Of a stretch of 12,714 nucleotides of DNA, positions 1 through 7,472 are shown piece by piece. Source of the stretch: JBJSXF01 sp046086225 (GTDB lineage Bacteria > Actinomycetota > Acidimicrobiia > IMCC26256 > PALSA-610); NCBI GenBank assembly GCA_046086225.1, contig JBJSXF010000065.1:1-12714 (forward strand). The letters run 5' to 3'. The position numbers and the translations under genes are program-made. How positions within the stretch are numbered: position 1 is the stretch's first letter; every line of letters starts with the position of its first letter. The notes under the pieces were generated by a model. That model saw only the letters and a list, made by a program, of their open reading frames with translations. It did no database searches and had not been told where the DNA came from.

Positions 1-1
1 G

Positions 2-637
2 TACCTGATCGTCGACATGCAGGCGCAGGGAATCGAGGTGCGCCCGCTCGTGCAGATCACCGGCGATGCCGAGTTCAACGAGGTGTTCTTCGACGGGGCC
101 TTCGTGCCCGACGACCACCTCGTCGGGCCGCTCGACGGCGGGTGGGCGGTGGCCAACACCACGCTCGCCCACGAGCGGGGCACGGCCTTCCCGTTCAAGG
201 AGCAGGTCGTGCACGAGGTGCTCCTCGACGAGTGCTGGCGGCTCGCGGGTGAGCTCGAGCGCCTCGACGATGACTCCGTCGCCGAGGCGCTGGCCCAGTC
301 GTTCGTCGAGCTGCGGGTGCTGCGCCTCCTCAACTGGCAGACCCTGTCGCGGCTCACGAAGGGCATCGAACCGGGCCCCGAGTCGAGCGTCACCAAACTG
401 GTCTGGACCGACGTGAGCCAGTCGCTCGCCACGCGGGCGCTCGAGGTGCTCGGGCCGGCGGCGCCGCTCTGGTGGGACGCGAAGGCCAACCCCGGGGGTG
501 GCACCTGGCAGCGGCAGTGGCTCTGGTCGAAGGCCGCGTCGATCGCAGGTGGTACGTCCGAGGTCCAGCGCACGATCATCGGCGAGCGCATGCTCGGCCT
601 GCCCCGAGACGGTGCGCCCGCCGGAGGCAAAGGTTGA
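2..637 (+). CDS. Acyl-CoA dehydrogenase, C-terminal part (5' end outside window)
   Basis: Flavin-dependent acyl-CoA dehydrogenase, which would introduce an alpha,beta double bond into an acyl-CoA in the cytoplasm. The frame is open from base 2, giving 211 residues; the N-terminal alpha domain and part of the beta domain are missing. Visible family features are the beta-domain stretch GDAEFNEVFFD followed by VPDDHLVG, then the all-alpha C-terminal domain ending with SIAGGTSEVQRTIIGERMLGLPR. In medium-chain enzymes the catalytic glutamate sits in an E-G-T motif at this place; here it is G-G-T, as in a large actinobacterial FadE group, so the base must lie elsewhere or come from a partner subunit. 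The stop overlaps the next gene's ATG by one base (TGATG), implying co-transcription with the VOC and acyl-CoA synthetase genes. The family call is secure; the substrate is unknown. Confidence 0.93.
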   Translation, partial: YLIVDMQAQGIEVRPLVQITGDAEFNEVFFDGAFVPDDHLVGPLDGGWAVANTTLAHERGTAFPFKEQVVHEVLLDECWRLAGELERLDDDSVAEALAQSFVELRVLRLLNWQTLSRLTKGIEPGPESSVTKLVWTDVSQSLATRALEVLGPAAPLWWDAKANPGGGTWQRQWLWSKAASIAGGTSEVQRTIIGERMLGLPRDGAPAGGKG

Positions 638-1047
638 TGCGCGTCGTCGGACTCGACCACGTCGTGCTGCGGTGTCGCGACGTCGAAGCCTCGCTCGCCT
701 GGTACTGCGGAGAGCTCGGGCTCACGGCCGAAGGGGTCGAGGCTTGGCGGGCCGGGCAGCGCCCGTTCCCCTCGGTCCGGATCGACGCCGGGACCATCAT
801 CGACTTGCTGTCCGTGCCCCCGGACGCCGCCGGAACAGCGCCGGTGACCCGGGTCGGGAACGTCGATCATCTCGCCCTGTTGGTGGAGGGTGTGACTCCC
901 GAGGAGCTCGTCGCCCGCTTCCCGGGCGCCCGCCGGGCCGACGGGCTCGTGGGGGCTCGGGGCCTCGGCACCGGGGTCTACGTGACCGATCCCGACGGCA
1001 ATCTGGTCGAACTGCGCGTTTCCGGCTCGGGCGACCCCCGCCCGTAA
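637..1047 (+). CDS. VOC/glyoxalase-fold protein, 136 aa
   Basis: Vicinal-oxygen-chelate superfamily protein made of two beta-alpha-beta-beta-beta modules, a fold used by glyoxalase I, methylmalonyl-CoA epimerase, fosfomycin-resistance enzymes and dioxygenases. The likely metal ligands are visible: His8 (GLDHVVL) and Asp56 (IIDLL) in the first module, His78 (NVDHLAL) and Glu125 (GNLVEL) in the second. The module ending TDPDGNLVEL is diagnostic. The start is the ATG overlapping the dehydrogenase stop, with GGAGG at 623-627, 9 bases upstream; a longer reading would overlap the dehydrogenase by 165 bases and has no VOC similarity. The context between an acyl-CoA dehydrogenase and an acyl-CoA synthetase suggests an isomerase or epimerase on a CoA-linked intermediate, but this is inference. 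The reaction cannot be assigned. Confidence 0.9.
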   Translation: MRVVGLDHVVLRCRDVEASLAWYCGELGLTAEGVEAWRAGQRPFPSVRIDAGTIIDLLSVPPDAAGTAPVTRVGNVDHLALLVEGVTPEELVARFPGARRADGLVGARGLGTGVYVTDPDGNLVELRVSGSGDPRP

Positions 1048-1078
1048 CCTCCCGCCCGACAGAGTCGTCCCCCGAGTC

Positions 1079-1084
1079 AGGAGG
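1079..1084 (+). promoter_or_regulatory. Strong Shine-Dalgarno AGGAGG before acyl-CoA synthetase
   Basis: A perfect AGGAGG lies 8 bases before the GTG at 1093 and fixes that codon as the start. A TANNNT-like TAACCT at 1045-1050 overlaps the stop of the VOC gene and could be a weak internal promoter, but no -35 box is evident. Confidence 0.85.
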
Positions 1085-1092
1085 AGCGTCCG

Positions 1093-2646
1093 GTGCGGGA
1101 ACTCGTCTACCACCGCCAGTTGCTGCCCACGGTCGAGCGCTATGCCGATCGAGCCGCCTTCATCGACGGCGACTACCGGGCCACCTACGGCGAGCATCTC
1201 GAACGGGTGGGGCAGCTCTGCACCGCGCTGCGCGGGCTCGGAGTGGGTCGCGGCGATCGCTTCGCGGTCATGGCGCTGAACAGCCACCAGTTCCTCGAGT
1301 GCTACCACGCCGCGTTCCTCGGGGCGGGGGTGGTGAACCCGCTCAACCTCCGGCTCGCGGCCCGCGAGCTCGAGTACATCCTCGCCGACTCGGACACCAA
1401 GGTCTGCGTCACTGATGCGTTCTTCGCGCCGCTCATCGCCCAGGTGCGCGAAGCCGCCGGGATCGAGCACGTCGTCATGATCGGGGCCGGCGACGCCCCG
1501 CACGATCACGCCTACGAGGACCTCATCGGGGCGGCCGCTCCGGTGATCCCCGACGAGCCCGAGGAAGAGGACCCGGTCGTCCTCATGTACACGGGCGGCA
1601 CGACCGGCCTCCCGAAGGGCGTGCTCCTCGACCACCGGGCCGAGATGCTGAACGCCTACCACGTGCTTCAGACCTGGTCGTTCACCCCCGAAGACGTCTT
1701 CCTGCACCAGACGCCGATGTTCCACGCGGCGTCGATGGGCGGCATTCTCGGCATGCCGGCGATCGGTGCTGCGTCGGTGTTCCTGCCCCTGTTCGATCCC
1801 GGTCAGGTGCTGAGCCTCGTCGAGCAGCACGGCGTGACCACCACCGTGATGGTGCCGACGATGATCGGGATGATGCTCGCGCACCCCGAGTTCGCGCCCG
1901 AGCGGCTGCGGACGCTTCGCACCCTCACTTACGGCGCCTCGCCGATGCCGGCCGATCTCCTCGATCGTCTGCTCGCCCTCTTCCCCGACCTCGACATCTT
2001 CCAGGGCTACGGGATGACCGAAGCGTCGGCCGTGCTCACCGCGCTGCTGCCCGAGGATCATCGGGCCGGGGGCGATCGGCTGCGGTCGGCCGGTCGGCCG
2101 GTGCGGGGCGTGGTGCTCAGCATCCAGGACCCCGACGGCGGGATGCTGGCCAAGGGTGAGACCGGCGAGGTGTGCGCCCGGGCCGGCAACTTCATGCGGG
2201 AGTATTGGAACAAGCCCGAGGCGACGGCTGAGGTCTTCCGCGGCGACTGGTACCACACGGGCGATGCCGGCTACCTCGACGACGAGGGCTTCCTCTACCT
2301 CGTCGATCGGGTGAAGGACATGATCGTCACCGGCGGCGAGAACGTGTACTCGGTCGAGGTCGAGAACGCGATCTCGAGCCACCCGGCCGTCGCCCAGGTG
2401 GCCGTGATCGGCGTCCCGTCGGAGAAGTGGGGCGAGGCGGTGCACGCGATCGTCGTGCCGTTGCCCGAGGCCGAAGTGACCGAAGCCGAGATCATCGCCC
2501 ACGCTCGCGAGTCGATTGCGGGCTACAAGGTGCCCAAATCGGTGGAGTTCCGGACCGAGCCGCTCCCGCTGTCGGGCGCGATGAAGGTGCTGAAGCGAGA
2601 GCTGCGCGCCCCCTACTGGGAGGGCCGCGACCGCGCCGTCAACTGA
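1093..2646 (+). CDS. Acyl-CoA synthetase (AMP-forming), 517 aa
   Basis: ANL-superfamily ligase that activates a carboxylic acid to acyl-AMP and then acyl-CoA. The ATP-binding loop YTGGTTGLPKG is at residues 166-176, YGMTEAS at 306-312, and YHTGD with Asp391 at 387-391. The hinge LVDRVKDMIVTGGENVYSVE follows, with Arg406. The C-terminal domain carries the adenylation lysine Lys498 in GAMKVLKRELR, where the usual TGK reads AMK. The length is typical of FadD enzymes. The GTG start is set by AGGAGG at 1079-1084. It follows the VOC gene by 45 bases in the same direction and probably forms an operon with the acyl-CoA dehydrogenase. The stop overlaps the convergent HAD gene by 8 bases. The substrate class is a fatty, branched or steroid side-chain acid; the sequence does not choose between them. 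Confidence 0.95.
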   Translation: MRELVYHRQLLPTVERYADRAAFIDGDYRATYGEHLERVGQLCTALRGLGVGRGDRFAVMALNSHQFLECYHAAFLGAGVVNPLNLRLAARELEYILADSDTKVCVTDAFFAPLIAQVREAAGIEHVVMIGAGDAPHDHAYEDLIGAAAPVIPDEPEEEDPVVLMYTGGTTGLPKGVLLDHRAEMLNAYHVLQTWSFTPEDVFLHQTPMFHAASMGGILGMPAIGAASVFLPLFDPGQVLSLVEQHGVTTTVMVPTMIGMMLAHPEFAPERLRTLRTLTYGASPMPADLLDRLLALFPDLDIFQGYGMTEASAVLTALLPEDHRAGGDRLRSAGRPVRGVVLSIQDPDGGMLAKGETGEVCARAGNFMREYWNKPEATAEVFRGDWYHTGDAGYLDDEGFLYLVDRVKDMIVTGGENVYSVEVENAISSHPAVAQVAVIGVPSEKWGEAVHAIVVPLPEAEVTEAEIIAHARESIAGYKVPKSVEFRTEPLPLSGAMKVLKRELRAPYWEGRDRAVN

Positions 2647-3370
2647 GCCGCTCGGCGACTGGTCGGAGGTCGGCGACCCGGTGCACGCCGGGCCGCTCGT
2701 GGTGGTCAGCGGGGGCGGTGTGGTCGGGGCCGAAGTGTTCGCGGCGCACGTACACGGGGCGCATGCCCGCCCCGAGCGGACCCTCGACGTCGCAGGTCCA
2801 GGTGTCGCCCACGAACAGCACCCCGGCCGGATCGATGTCGAGGAGGCCGAGGGTGTGGTCGTAGATCCGCCGGTGGGGCTTGCGGGCCCCGACCCAGGCC
2901 GAGGACACGGTGATGTCGGCGCAGCCGGTGAGGCCGGCGGCCTCGATCGCCTCGAGCAGGTCCCAGTCCCAGTTGGAGCAGATCGCGACCGTGATGCCGC
3001 GTTCGCGCAGTGAGGCGACCACCGCGGCGGACTCGGCATACGCGGTGATCCGGCGGTTGCCGCCGATCTCTTGCACTCGGGCCATCAGGTCGTCGTGGTC
3101 GGCGGTCGGGACGCCGCACTCGTCGAGCATCCCCCGGAGGCGGGCTTCCTGCCAGGCCACGTAGTGGTCGCGGGAGCGCGAGTGCTCGTCGTGCTCGGTG
3201 CCGTCGAGCCCGTCGCTCCACCACCGGTCGCGGACGTGGTCGGGGAGGTCGTGGCCCGCCTCGGCGAGCACCTCTCCCCAGGACGGGCCCCAGTCGGGCG
3301 CTTCGGCGAGCGTGCCGTAGAAGTCGAAGATGACCGCGGTGACGGGCGGGGTGCGGTCGGACGTGCTCAT
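2639..3370 (-). CDS. HAD-superfamily hydrolase, 243 aa
   Basis: Haloacid-dehalogenase-like hydrolase, probably a small-molecule phosphatase. Motif I is VIFDFYGTL with nucleophile Asp16; the second aspartate of the phosphatase DxD is a tyrosine (Tyr18), as in L-2-haloacid dehalogenases and in some phosphatase-like members. Motif II is CSNWDWD, motif III is the lysine of GARKPHRRIYDHTL, and motif IV is FVGDTWTCDVEGPLGAGM, followed by PVYVRR. An alpha-helical cap lies between motifs I and II. I chose the ATG at 3370 because the longer reading (from 3433) would run into the 3' end of the hydantoinase A gene. A TACCCT box 8 bases before this ATG suggests a leaderless transcript of its own, so it need not belong to the operon upstream. 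Its stop overlaps the convergent synthetase stop. Substrate unknown. Confidence 0.9.
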   Translation of the reverse strand: MSTSDRTPPVTAVIFDFYGTLAEAPDWGPSWGEVLAEAGHDLPDHVRDRWWSDGLDGTEHDEHSRSRDHYVAWQEARLRGMLDECGVPTADHDDLMARVQEIGGNRRITAYAESAAVVASLRERGITVAICSNWDWDLLEAIEAAGLTGCADITVSSAWVGARKPHRRIYDHTLGLLDIDPAGVLFVGDTWTCDVEGPLGAGMRPVYVRREHFGPDHTAPADHHERPGVHRVADLRPVAERLS

Positions 3371-3378
3371 GGCCGGGG

Positions 3379-3384
3379 AGGGTA
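3379..3384 (-). promoter_or_regulatory. Candidate -10 box TACCCT for leaderless HAD gene
   Basis: Read on the minus strand, TACCCT is followed by 8 bases and the ATG at 3370. No Shine-Dalgarno is visible in the 31 bases between the hydantoinase A stop and this ATG, which favours a leaderless start. There is no clear -35 box, so this is only a candidate. Confidence 0.4.
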
Positions 3385-3401
3385 CCGGCGGGCTGCGACG
3401 A

Positions 3402-5465
3402 TCAGACGTCGATGCGGTACGCGCCGGCCGCATCGATCTCGGCGCGCGCGCCCGGCGGCACGACCACGACCGTGAACGGCTCTTCGATGAGCGCGGGCCC
3501 CTCGACGGTCACGCCGGGCGCGAGGCGGGTGCCGTCGTAGGTCGGGGTCGCCACGTAGCCCTCGCCCCAGAAGGCGTCCCGGGTGCCGGTGCGGGCACCG
3601 TCGGCGTCGGCGGTGCCGGGGGCCGGCGCGAACCGGTCGGGCTTGGGTGTGCGACCACGGTCGATCACCCGCACCCCGCGCAGCAGCGGCTGCTGGGCCC
3701 GGAACGCGAACCCGCGCTCCCGCTCGTGCTGGTCGTGGAACCGGTCGGCGAGCTCGATGAGGTCGGCATCGCTCAGCGCGCCGCCCCCGCCCGGGAAGGG
3801 CACGCTCATGTCGAAGTTCTGGCCCGGATAGCACATCTGCGCGAACACGGTGCGCTCGACGAGATCGGGGTCGAGGCCGGCGGGCTCGAGCTCCTTGGCC
3901 GCCTCCTGCTCCAGGTCGCCGACGAGCCCGGCGATCCGGCCGAGATCGACCTGGGAGAGGGGAGTGACGTACGAGCGCACGAGATCGACGACGTAGTCGG
4001 CGACGAGCACCCCGAGCGCGCTGAACGCAGGGGCGGCCTTCGGCACCACGACCCGACGGATCCCGAGCTCACGGGCGATCGCCACCGCGTGCACGGCGCC
4101 GTTGCCGCCGTAGGCGATGAGGGCGAGCTCGCGGGCGTCGGCACCGTGGCCGGCGAGCACCTTGCGGGTGGCGTTCGCCATGTTGGCGTTCACGATCCGC
4201 TCGATGCCCCAGGCCGCGTCGGTGATGTCGAGGCCGAGCGGCCCGGCGACGTCGCGCTCGATCGCGGCCCGCGCCGCGGCCACGTCGAGCGCCATGCGCC
4301 CACCGGCGAACCCGGTGGCGGGGAGGTAGCCGAGCACGGCGTCGGCGTCGGTGACCGTGGGGTGAGTGCCGCCCCGGCCGTAGCAGACGGGTCCGGGCGC
4401 CGAACCGGCCGACTCGGGGCCGACCAACAGCGCGCCCTGGCGCACCCGGGCGATCGAGCCGCCACCCGCGCCGACGCTGCGGACATCGACCATGGGCAGG
4501 CCGATGTAGTAGCGGTAGCGCCAGTTCCAGTCGGTCTTGATCTCGGGCCGGCCACCGCGCACGAGGCAGAGGTCGAAGCTGGTGCCGCCCATGTCGGCGG
4601 CCACGAAGTCGCCGATGGAAGAACGCTCCGACGCGAGAGTGGCACCCATCACGCCGCCGGTCGGACCGCTGGCGAGCAGGGTCACTGCCCGCCGGGAGAC
4701 GTAGTCGGGGGGCATCACGCCGCCGGTGGACTGCATGATGAGGAGCGGGCCGCGGTAGCCGGCGGCGCGGAGCGACTCCTGCAGCGCCTGGGTGTACGAC
4801 GCGATGCGCGGCGCCACGTAGGCGTTCACGAGTGTGGTCGAGACCCGCTCGAACTCCGGACCGCGAGGCATCACCTCGTGGGAGAGCGAGATGTGATCGA
4901 CGTCGGGGAACTCCTCGAGCACGATCTCGCGGGTGCGGCGCTCGTGCTCGGGGTTCACGAACGAGAAGAGGTACATCACCGCGATCGACCGCACGCCGAG
5001 CTTGCGCAGCCGCCGCACGCCCCGGCGCACGGCGTCCTCGTCGAGCGGCTGGAGCACGGCGCCCTCGTAGTCGGTGCGCTCGGGGATCGGGATGCGCACC
5101 CGGCGGCGGGCGATCGGCTCGGGACCCGGGAAGTTGGGGTCCCAGATCTCTTCCTTGTGGCAGCGGCGGAGCTCGATCTCGTCGCGGTGGCCCTCGGTGA
5201 CGAGGAGACCGGTCGCCGCGCCGTTCATCTCGATCATCGTGTTGTCGGCCGTGGTGGTGCCGTGCACGACGATGTCGAGGTCGGCGCAGAGTTCGGCGAG
5301 GGAGCGCCCGGCCCGTTCGGCCAGCTGCCCGATGCCGTTCATCACCCCGATCGACTGGTCGTCGAGGGTCGTGGGGGTCTTGTCGAGGATGACCTCGCCG
5401 TCGGGGGTGACGCAGATGAGGTCGGTGAACGTGCCGCCGACATCGACGCCGATCCGGAAGCCCAC
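3402..5465 (-). CDS. hyuA: Hydantoinase/oxoprolinase/acetone-carboxylase-type A subunit, 687 aa
   Basis: ATP-dependent subunit of the HyuA/OplA/AcxA family, in which an actin-like ATPase fold phosphorylates an amide or carbonyl substrate for hydrolysis or carboxylation by the B subunit. Nucleotide-fold motifs appear in order: DVGGTFTD (8-15), HGTTTADN (68-75), ADMGGTSFDL (290-299), SVGAGGGSIARV (330-341), PGPVCYGRGG (357-366), and YGGNGAVH (452-459). The EGPALIEE tail (655-662) is also typical of the family. The GTG at 5465 is the likely start because GFRIGVDVGGTFTD is the usual N-terminus; an upstream ATG would overlap the B gene by more than 100 bases. It begins one base after the B-subunit stop and has no good ribosome site, so translation is probably coupled. 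The family is certain; hydantoinase, oxoprolinase and ketone carboxylase cannot be separated from sequence alone. Confidence 0.92.
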   Translation of the reverse strand: MGFRIGVDVGGTFTDLICVTPDGEVILDKTPTTLDDQSIGVMNGIGQLAERAGRSLAELCADLDIVVHGTTTADNTMIEMNGAATGLLVTEGHRDEIELRRCHKEEIWDPNFPGPEPIARRRVRIPIPERTDYEGAVLQPLDEDAVRRGVRRLRKLGVRSIAVMYLFSFVNPEHERRTREIVLEEFPDVDHISLSHEVMPRGPEFERVSTTLVNAYVAPRIASYTQALQESLRAAGYRGPLLIMQSTGGVMPPDYVSRRAVTLLASGPTGGVMGATLASERSSIGDFVAADMGGTSFDLCLVRGGRPEIKTDWNWRYRYYIGLPMVDVRSVGAGGGSIARVRQGALLVGPESAGSAPGPVCYGRGGTHPTVTDADAVLGYLPATGFAGGRMALDVAAARAAIERDVAGPLGLDITDAAWGIERIVNANMANATRKVLAGHGADARELALIAYGGNGAVHAVAIARELGIRRVVVPKAAPAFSALGVLVADYVVDLVRSYVTPLSQVDLGRIAGLVGDLEQEAAKELEPAGLDPDLVERTVFAQMCYPGQNFDMSVPFPGGGGALSDADLIELADRFHDQHERERGFAFRAQQPLLRGVRVIDRGRTPKPDRFAPAPGTADADGARTGTRDAFWGEGYVATPTYDGTRLAPGVTVEGPALIEEPFTVVVVPPGARAEIDAAGAYRIDV

Positions 5466-5466
5466 C

Positions 5467-7296
5467 TCAGGTCGTCCCGCGGCGGGTCGCCCGCAGTGCG
5501 GTGGTCGCGGCGTCGTCCACGGCGAGGGTGAGCTCCTCGAGCGAGCCGGTGAGGACGACGCCGTAGTCGCGCTCGGCACCGGCGATGCTTACGTACTCGT
5601 CGAGCACGTCGTCGAGCACGGCCTGTGGGTCGCGGTCGAGCGGATCACCCCAGCCGCCGCCGCCCCCGTAGTCGTACATGATCCGCTGGCCGGCGCGGAT
5701 CGGCACCCAGTCGGCGGTGTGCTCGACCCGGTACGGGTCGTCGCTGCGGTAGCGGATGATCATCTCGTTGGGGGAGCCGGGCTCGCCGCCGCAGATCCCG
5801 GGCATCGGGTACCGCATGCCGACGACGTAGGTGTACACCTTCGCGTCCACCCGCACTTCCTTCTCGTAGTGCGAGCCGCAGATGCCCCGCCACTGCCCGG
5901 GGCCCCCGGAGTCGATGCGGTAATCGCGCGACCACTGCACGTGCGGGTAGAGCGACTCGTTGATCTCGGCGGTCGCCTTCCAGAGGTTGCCGAAGCTCGC
6001 GTTGAGTGCGCCCCAGGCGTCCATGCCCTTGGAGGCGTTGCACCAGCCCGCGTACACCTCGGCCGAGTGGTCGGTGAAGGTGGCGCCGGTGCGCGGGTCC
6101 TGGCCGACGATGATCGTCGGGATGCCGGTCTTGTAGGTCTGGGGCACGGCCCGGTCGGGGAGCACGTGCTGGAGGGCGACGGCGATGACCTCGCCCACCT
6201 CGGCACCCGGGTGGTGCGTGCCGGCCGACACCGGCTTGCCCGGCGCGGGGTTGAGCACGCAACCCTGGGGCACGATGAGCTCGATCTGCTCGAAGAACCC
6301 TTCGTTCTTCGGGATCTCGGGATCCATCATCGCGGCGATCTGGCCGATCGTGTACCCCCGGGTGTTGCCGAAGGTCGACCAGGCCTGCAGCTCGGCCCGC
6401 GTGTCGCTGCCCGTGTAGTCGATCGTCAGCCGCTCGCCATCGACGGTGACCTTCACGTGCAGGTGGATGTCGGGGTGGCCGAGCGGGTCGTGATCGACCC
6501 ACGTGTCGGCCTCGTAGACGCCGTCGGGCCAGGCCGCCACCTCCTCGCGGAAGCGTCGGGCCGCGTAGTCGATCATGTAGTCGACCGATTCCTCGACCGC
6601 AGCGGCGCCGAAGTGATCGAGCGATTCGGCCAGGCGGGTCACGCCGAGCTGGGCGGCCCCGATCTGGGCCCGGAGGTCGCCGATGTAGCTCGGGATCCGG
6701 TTGTTGGCCTGGAGTGCGTAGAGCACGTCGCGACGCTCGACCCCGCGATCGACGACCTTCACCACGGGCCAGCGCACGCCCTCGCCCCAGATGTCGGTGG
6801 CGGTGATGTTGTAGCCGCCGGGGACGCCGCCGCCGGTGTCGCCGTGGTGGCACTGGATGCTGGCGATGAGCACCATGCGCCGACCACCGGGTGCCGCCGG
6901 GTCGTCGGCGAAGACCGGGGCGAACACGTTGTAATCGGGGAGGTGGCCGCCACCGTGGTACGGGTCGTTGGCCACGAAGACGTCGCCCTCGTAGAACTCC
7001 TCGGGCCCGAAGAAGTCGAGCGCGAAGCGCACGGGCAGGGTCGAGGTGAGCATGAACTGGGGGATGCCCACCGACAGGGCGGCGAGGCGGCCCCGGGCAT
7101 CGAGCACGGTGGCGTTGCGCTCGTTCGACTGGTTGAGGATCGGGGTGGTGGCCGTGCGCGAGACGTACTCGGCCATCTCGAAGCAGACGGTCTCCATGCC
7201 GCCCCGGATCACCTCGGCGGTCACCGGATCGACGGTCGGCGACTCGGTGCTGCGCTCGCGGCTGGCGGCGAGTCGGACGAGATCGACGTTGGCCAT
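5467..7296 (-). CDS. hyuB: Hydantoinase/oxoprolinase/acetone-carboxylase-type B subunit, 609 aa
   Basis: Partner of the A subunit and carrier of the second half of the active site. Typical motifs are NDPYHGGGHLPD (110-121) and the HxxDxGG metal-site motif His150-His151-Gly-Asp153-Thr-Gly-Gly. IWGEGVRWPVVK (169-180), TIDYTGSD, SGGPGQWRGICG and the glycine-rich YGGGGGWGDPLDRDP near the C-terminus follow. In the acetone carboxylase alpha subunit the equivalent His/Asp motif binds a divalent metal. The ATG at 7296 is preceded by GAGGGGGG (7300-7307). The protein is shorter than acetone carboxylase alpha (over 700 residues) and nearer to hydantoinase B in size. No small gamma subunit is present in the window. 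It is the first gene of the two-gene unit, downstream of a candidate promoter, palindrome and leader hairpin at 7314-7380. Confidence 0.92.
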   Translation of the reverse strand: MANVDLVRLAASRERSTESPTVDPVTAEVIRGGMETVCFEMAEYVSRTATTPILNQSNERNATVLDARGRLAALSVGIPQFMLTSTLPVRFALDFFGPEEFYEGDVFVANDPYHGGGHLPDYNVFAPVFADDPAAPGGRRMVLIASIQCHHGDTGGGVPGGYNITATDIWGEGVRWPVVKVVDRGVERRDVLYALQANNRIPSYIGDLRAQIGAAQLGVTRLAESLDHFGAAAVEESVDYMIDYAARRFREEVAAWPDGVYEADTWVDHDPLGHPDIHLHVKVTVDGERLTIDYTGSDTRAELQAWSTFGNTRGYTIGQIAAMMDPEIPKNEGFFEQIELIVPQGCVLNPAPGKPVSAGTHHPGAEVGEVIAVALQHVLPDRAVPQTYKTGIPTIIVGQDPRTGATFTDHSAEVYAGWCNASKGMDAWGALNASFGNLWKATAEINESLYPHVQWSRDYRIDSGGPGQWRGICGSHYEKEVRVDAKVYTYVVGMRYPMPGICGGEPGSPNEMIIRYRSDDPYRVEHTADWVPIRAGQRIMYDYGGGGGWGDPLDRDPQAVLDDVLDEYVSIAGAERDYGVVLTGSLEELTLAVDDAATTALRATRRGTT

Positions 7297-7313
7297 GGTC
7301 CCCCCTCGGGCTG

Positions 7314-7339
7314 CCCGCCGGGCCCCACGGGGCGGCGGG
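7314..7339 (-). repeat. GC-rich hairpin in the 5' leader of hyuB
   Basis: On the plus strand CCCGCC (7314-7319), a two-base GG bulge, GCCCC (7322-7326), AC, GGGGC (7329-7333) and GGCGGG (7334-7339) form an 11-pair stem. It lies between the candidate -10 box and the ribosome site of hyuB, leaving the site itself unpaired. It has no U tract. It could stabilise the leader or act in attenuation; chance GC complementarity is also possible. Confidence 0.5.
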
Positions 7340-7356
7340 TCACGACCGGCGACGGA

Positions 7357-7374
7357 CCTGACGCCGGTGTCAGG
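7357..7374. promoter_or_regulatory. Near-perfect 18-bp palindrome, candidate operator for hyuBA
   Basis: CCTGACGCCGGTGTCAGG is symmetric at 8 of 9 base pairs; only the G/T pair at positions 7 and 12 breaks it. It abuts the TACACT box (7375-7380) on the downstream side, so it would cover the transcription start, a classic repressor position. The regulator is unknown. TetR- and GntR-family sites often have this size, but I cannot assign a family. Confidence 0.45.
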
Positions 7375-7380
7375 AGTGTA
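7375..7380 (-). promoter_or_regulatory. Candidate -10 box TACACT of hyuBA promoter
   Basis: Read on the minus strand the box is TACACT, a good TANNNT actinobacterial -10. It would place the start of transcription near 7368, giving a leader of about 70 bases before the hyuB ATG. No convincing -35 element is seen upstream. Confidence 0.5.
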
Positions 7381-7433
7381 CCGGCGGGTCGGGGCGTGAG
7401 GGTCGGCTGATCAGCGGGCGTCGGGGGGGCGAC

Positions 7434-7457
7434 CGGTCCGGGTCGCGGCCCGGACCG
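7434..7457 (-). terminator. Hairpin terminator downstream of the P450 gene
   Basis: A perfect 9-pair inverted repeat, CGGTCCGGG (7434-7442) and CCCGGACCG (7449-7457), has a 6-base loop and starts 16 bases after the P450 stop. There is no U tract, which is common for actinobacterial terminators. It separates the P450 transcript from the hyuBA promoter just downstream. Confidence 0.55.
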
Positions 7458-7472
7458 CCCGACCCGCGGCGA

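Noticed and set aside
2661..2678. Inverted repeat GGTCG/CGACC just after the synthetase stop as a terminator
   Set aside because: Only 5 pairs with an 8-base loop and no U tract, inside the HAD coding region; common by chance at this GC content.
3330..5531. Long plus-strand open frame of 733 codons opposite hyuA
   Set aside because: It is antisense to a gene with clear family motifs. Its product is low-complexity and rich in Gly, Val, His, Asp and Arg with no domain, as expected from GC-rich third-position bias.
5074..7410. Long plus-strand open frame of 778 codons opposite hyuB
   Set aside because: Same cause: an antisense shadow of hyuB with no recognisable domain.
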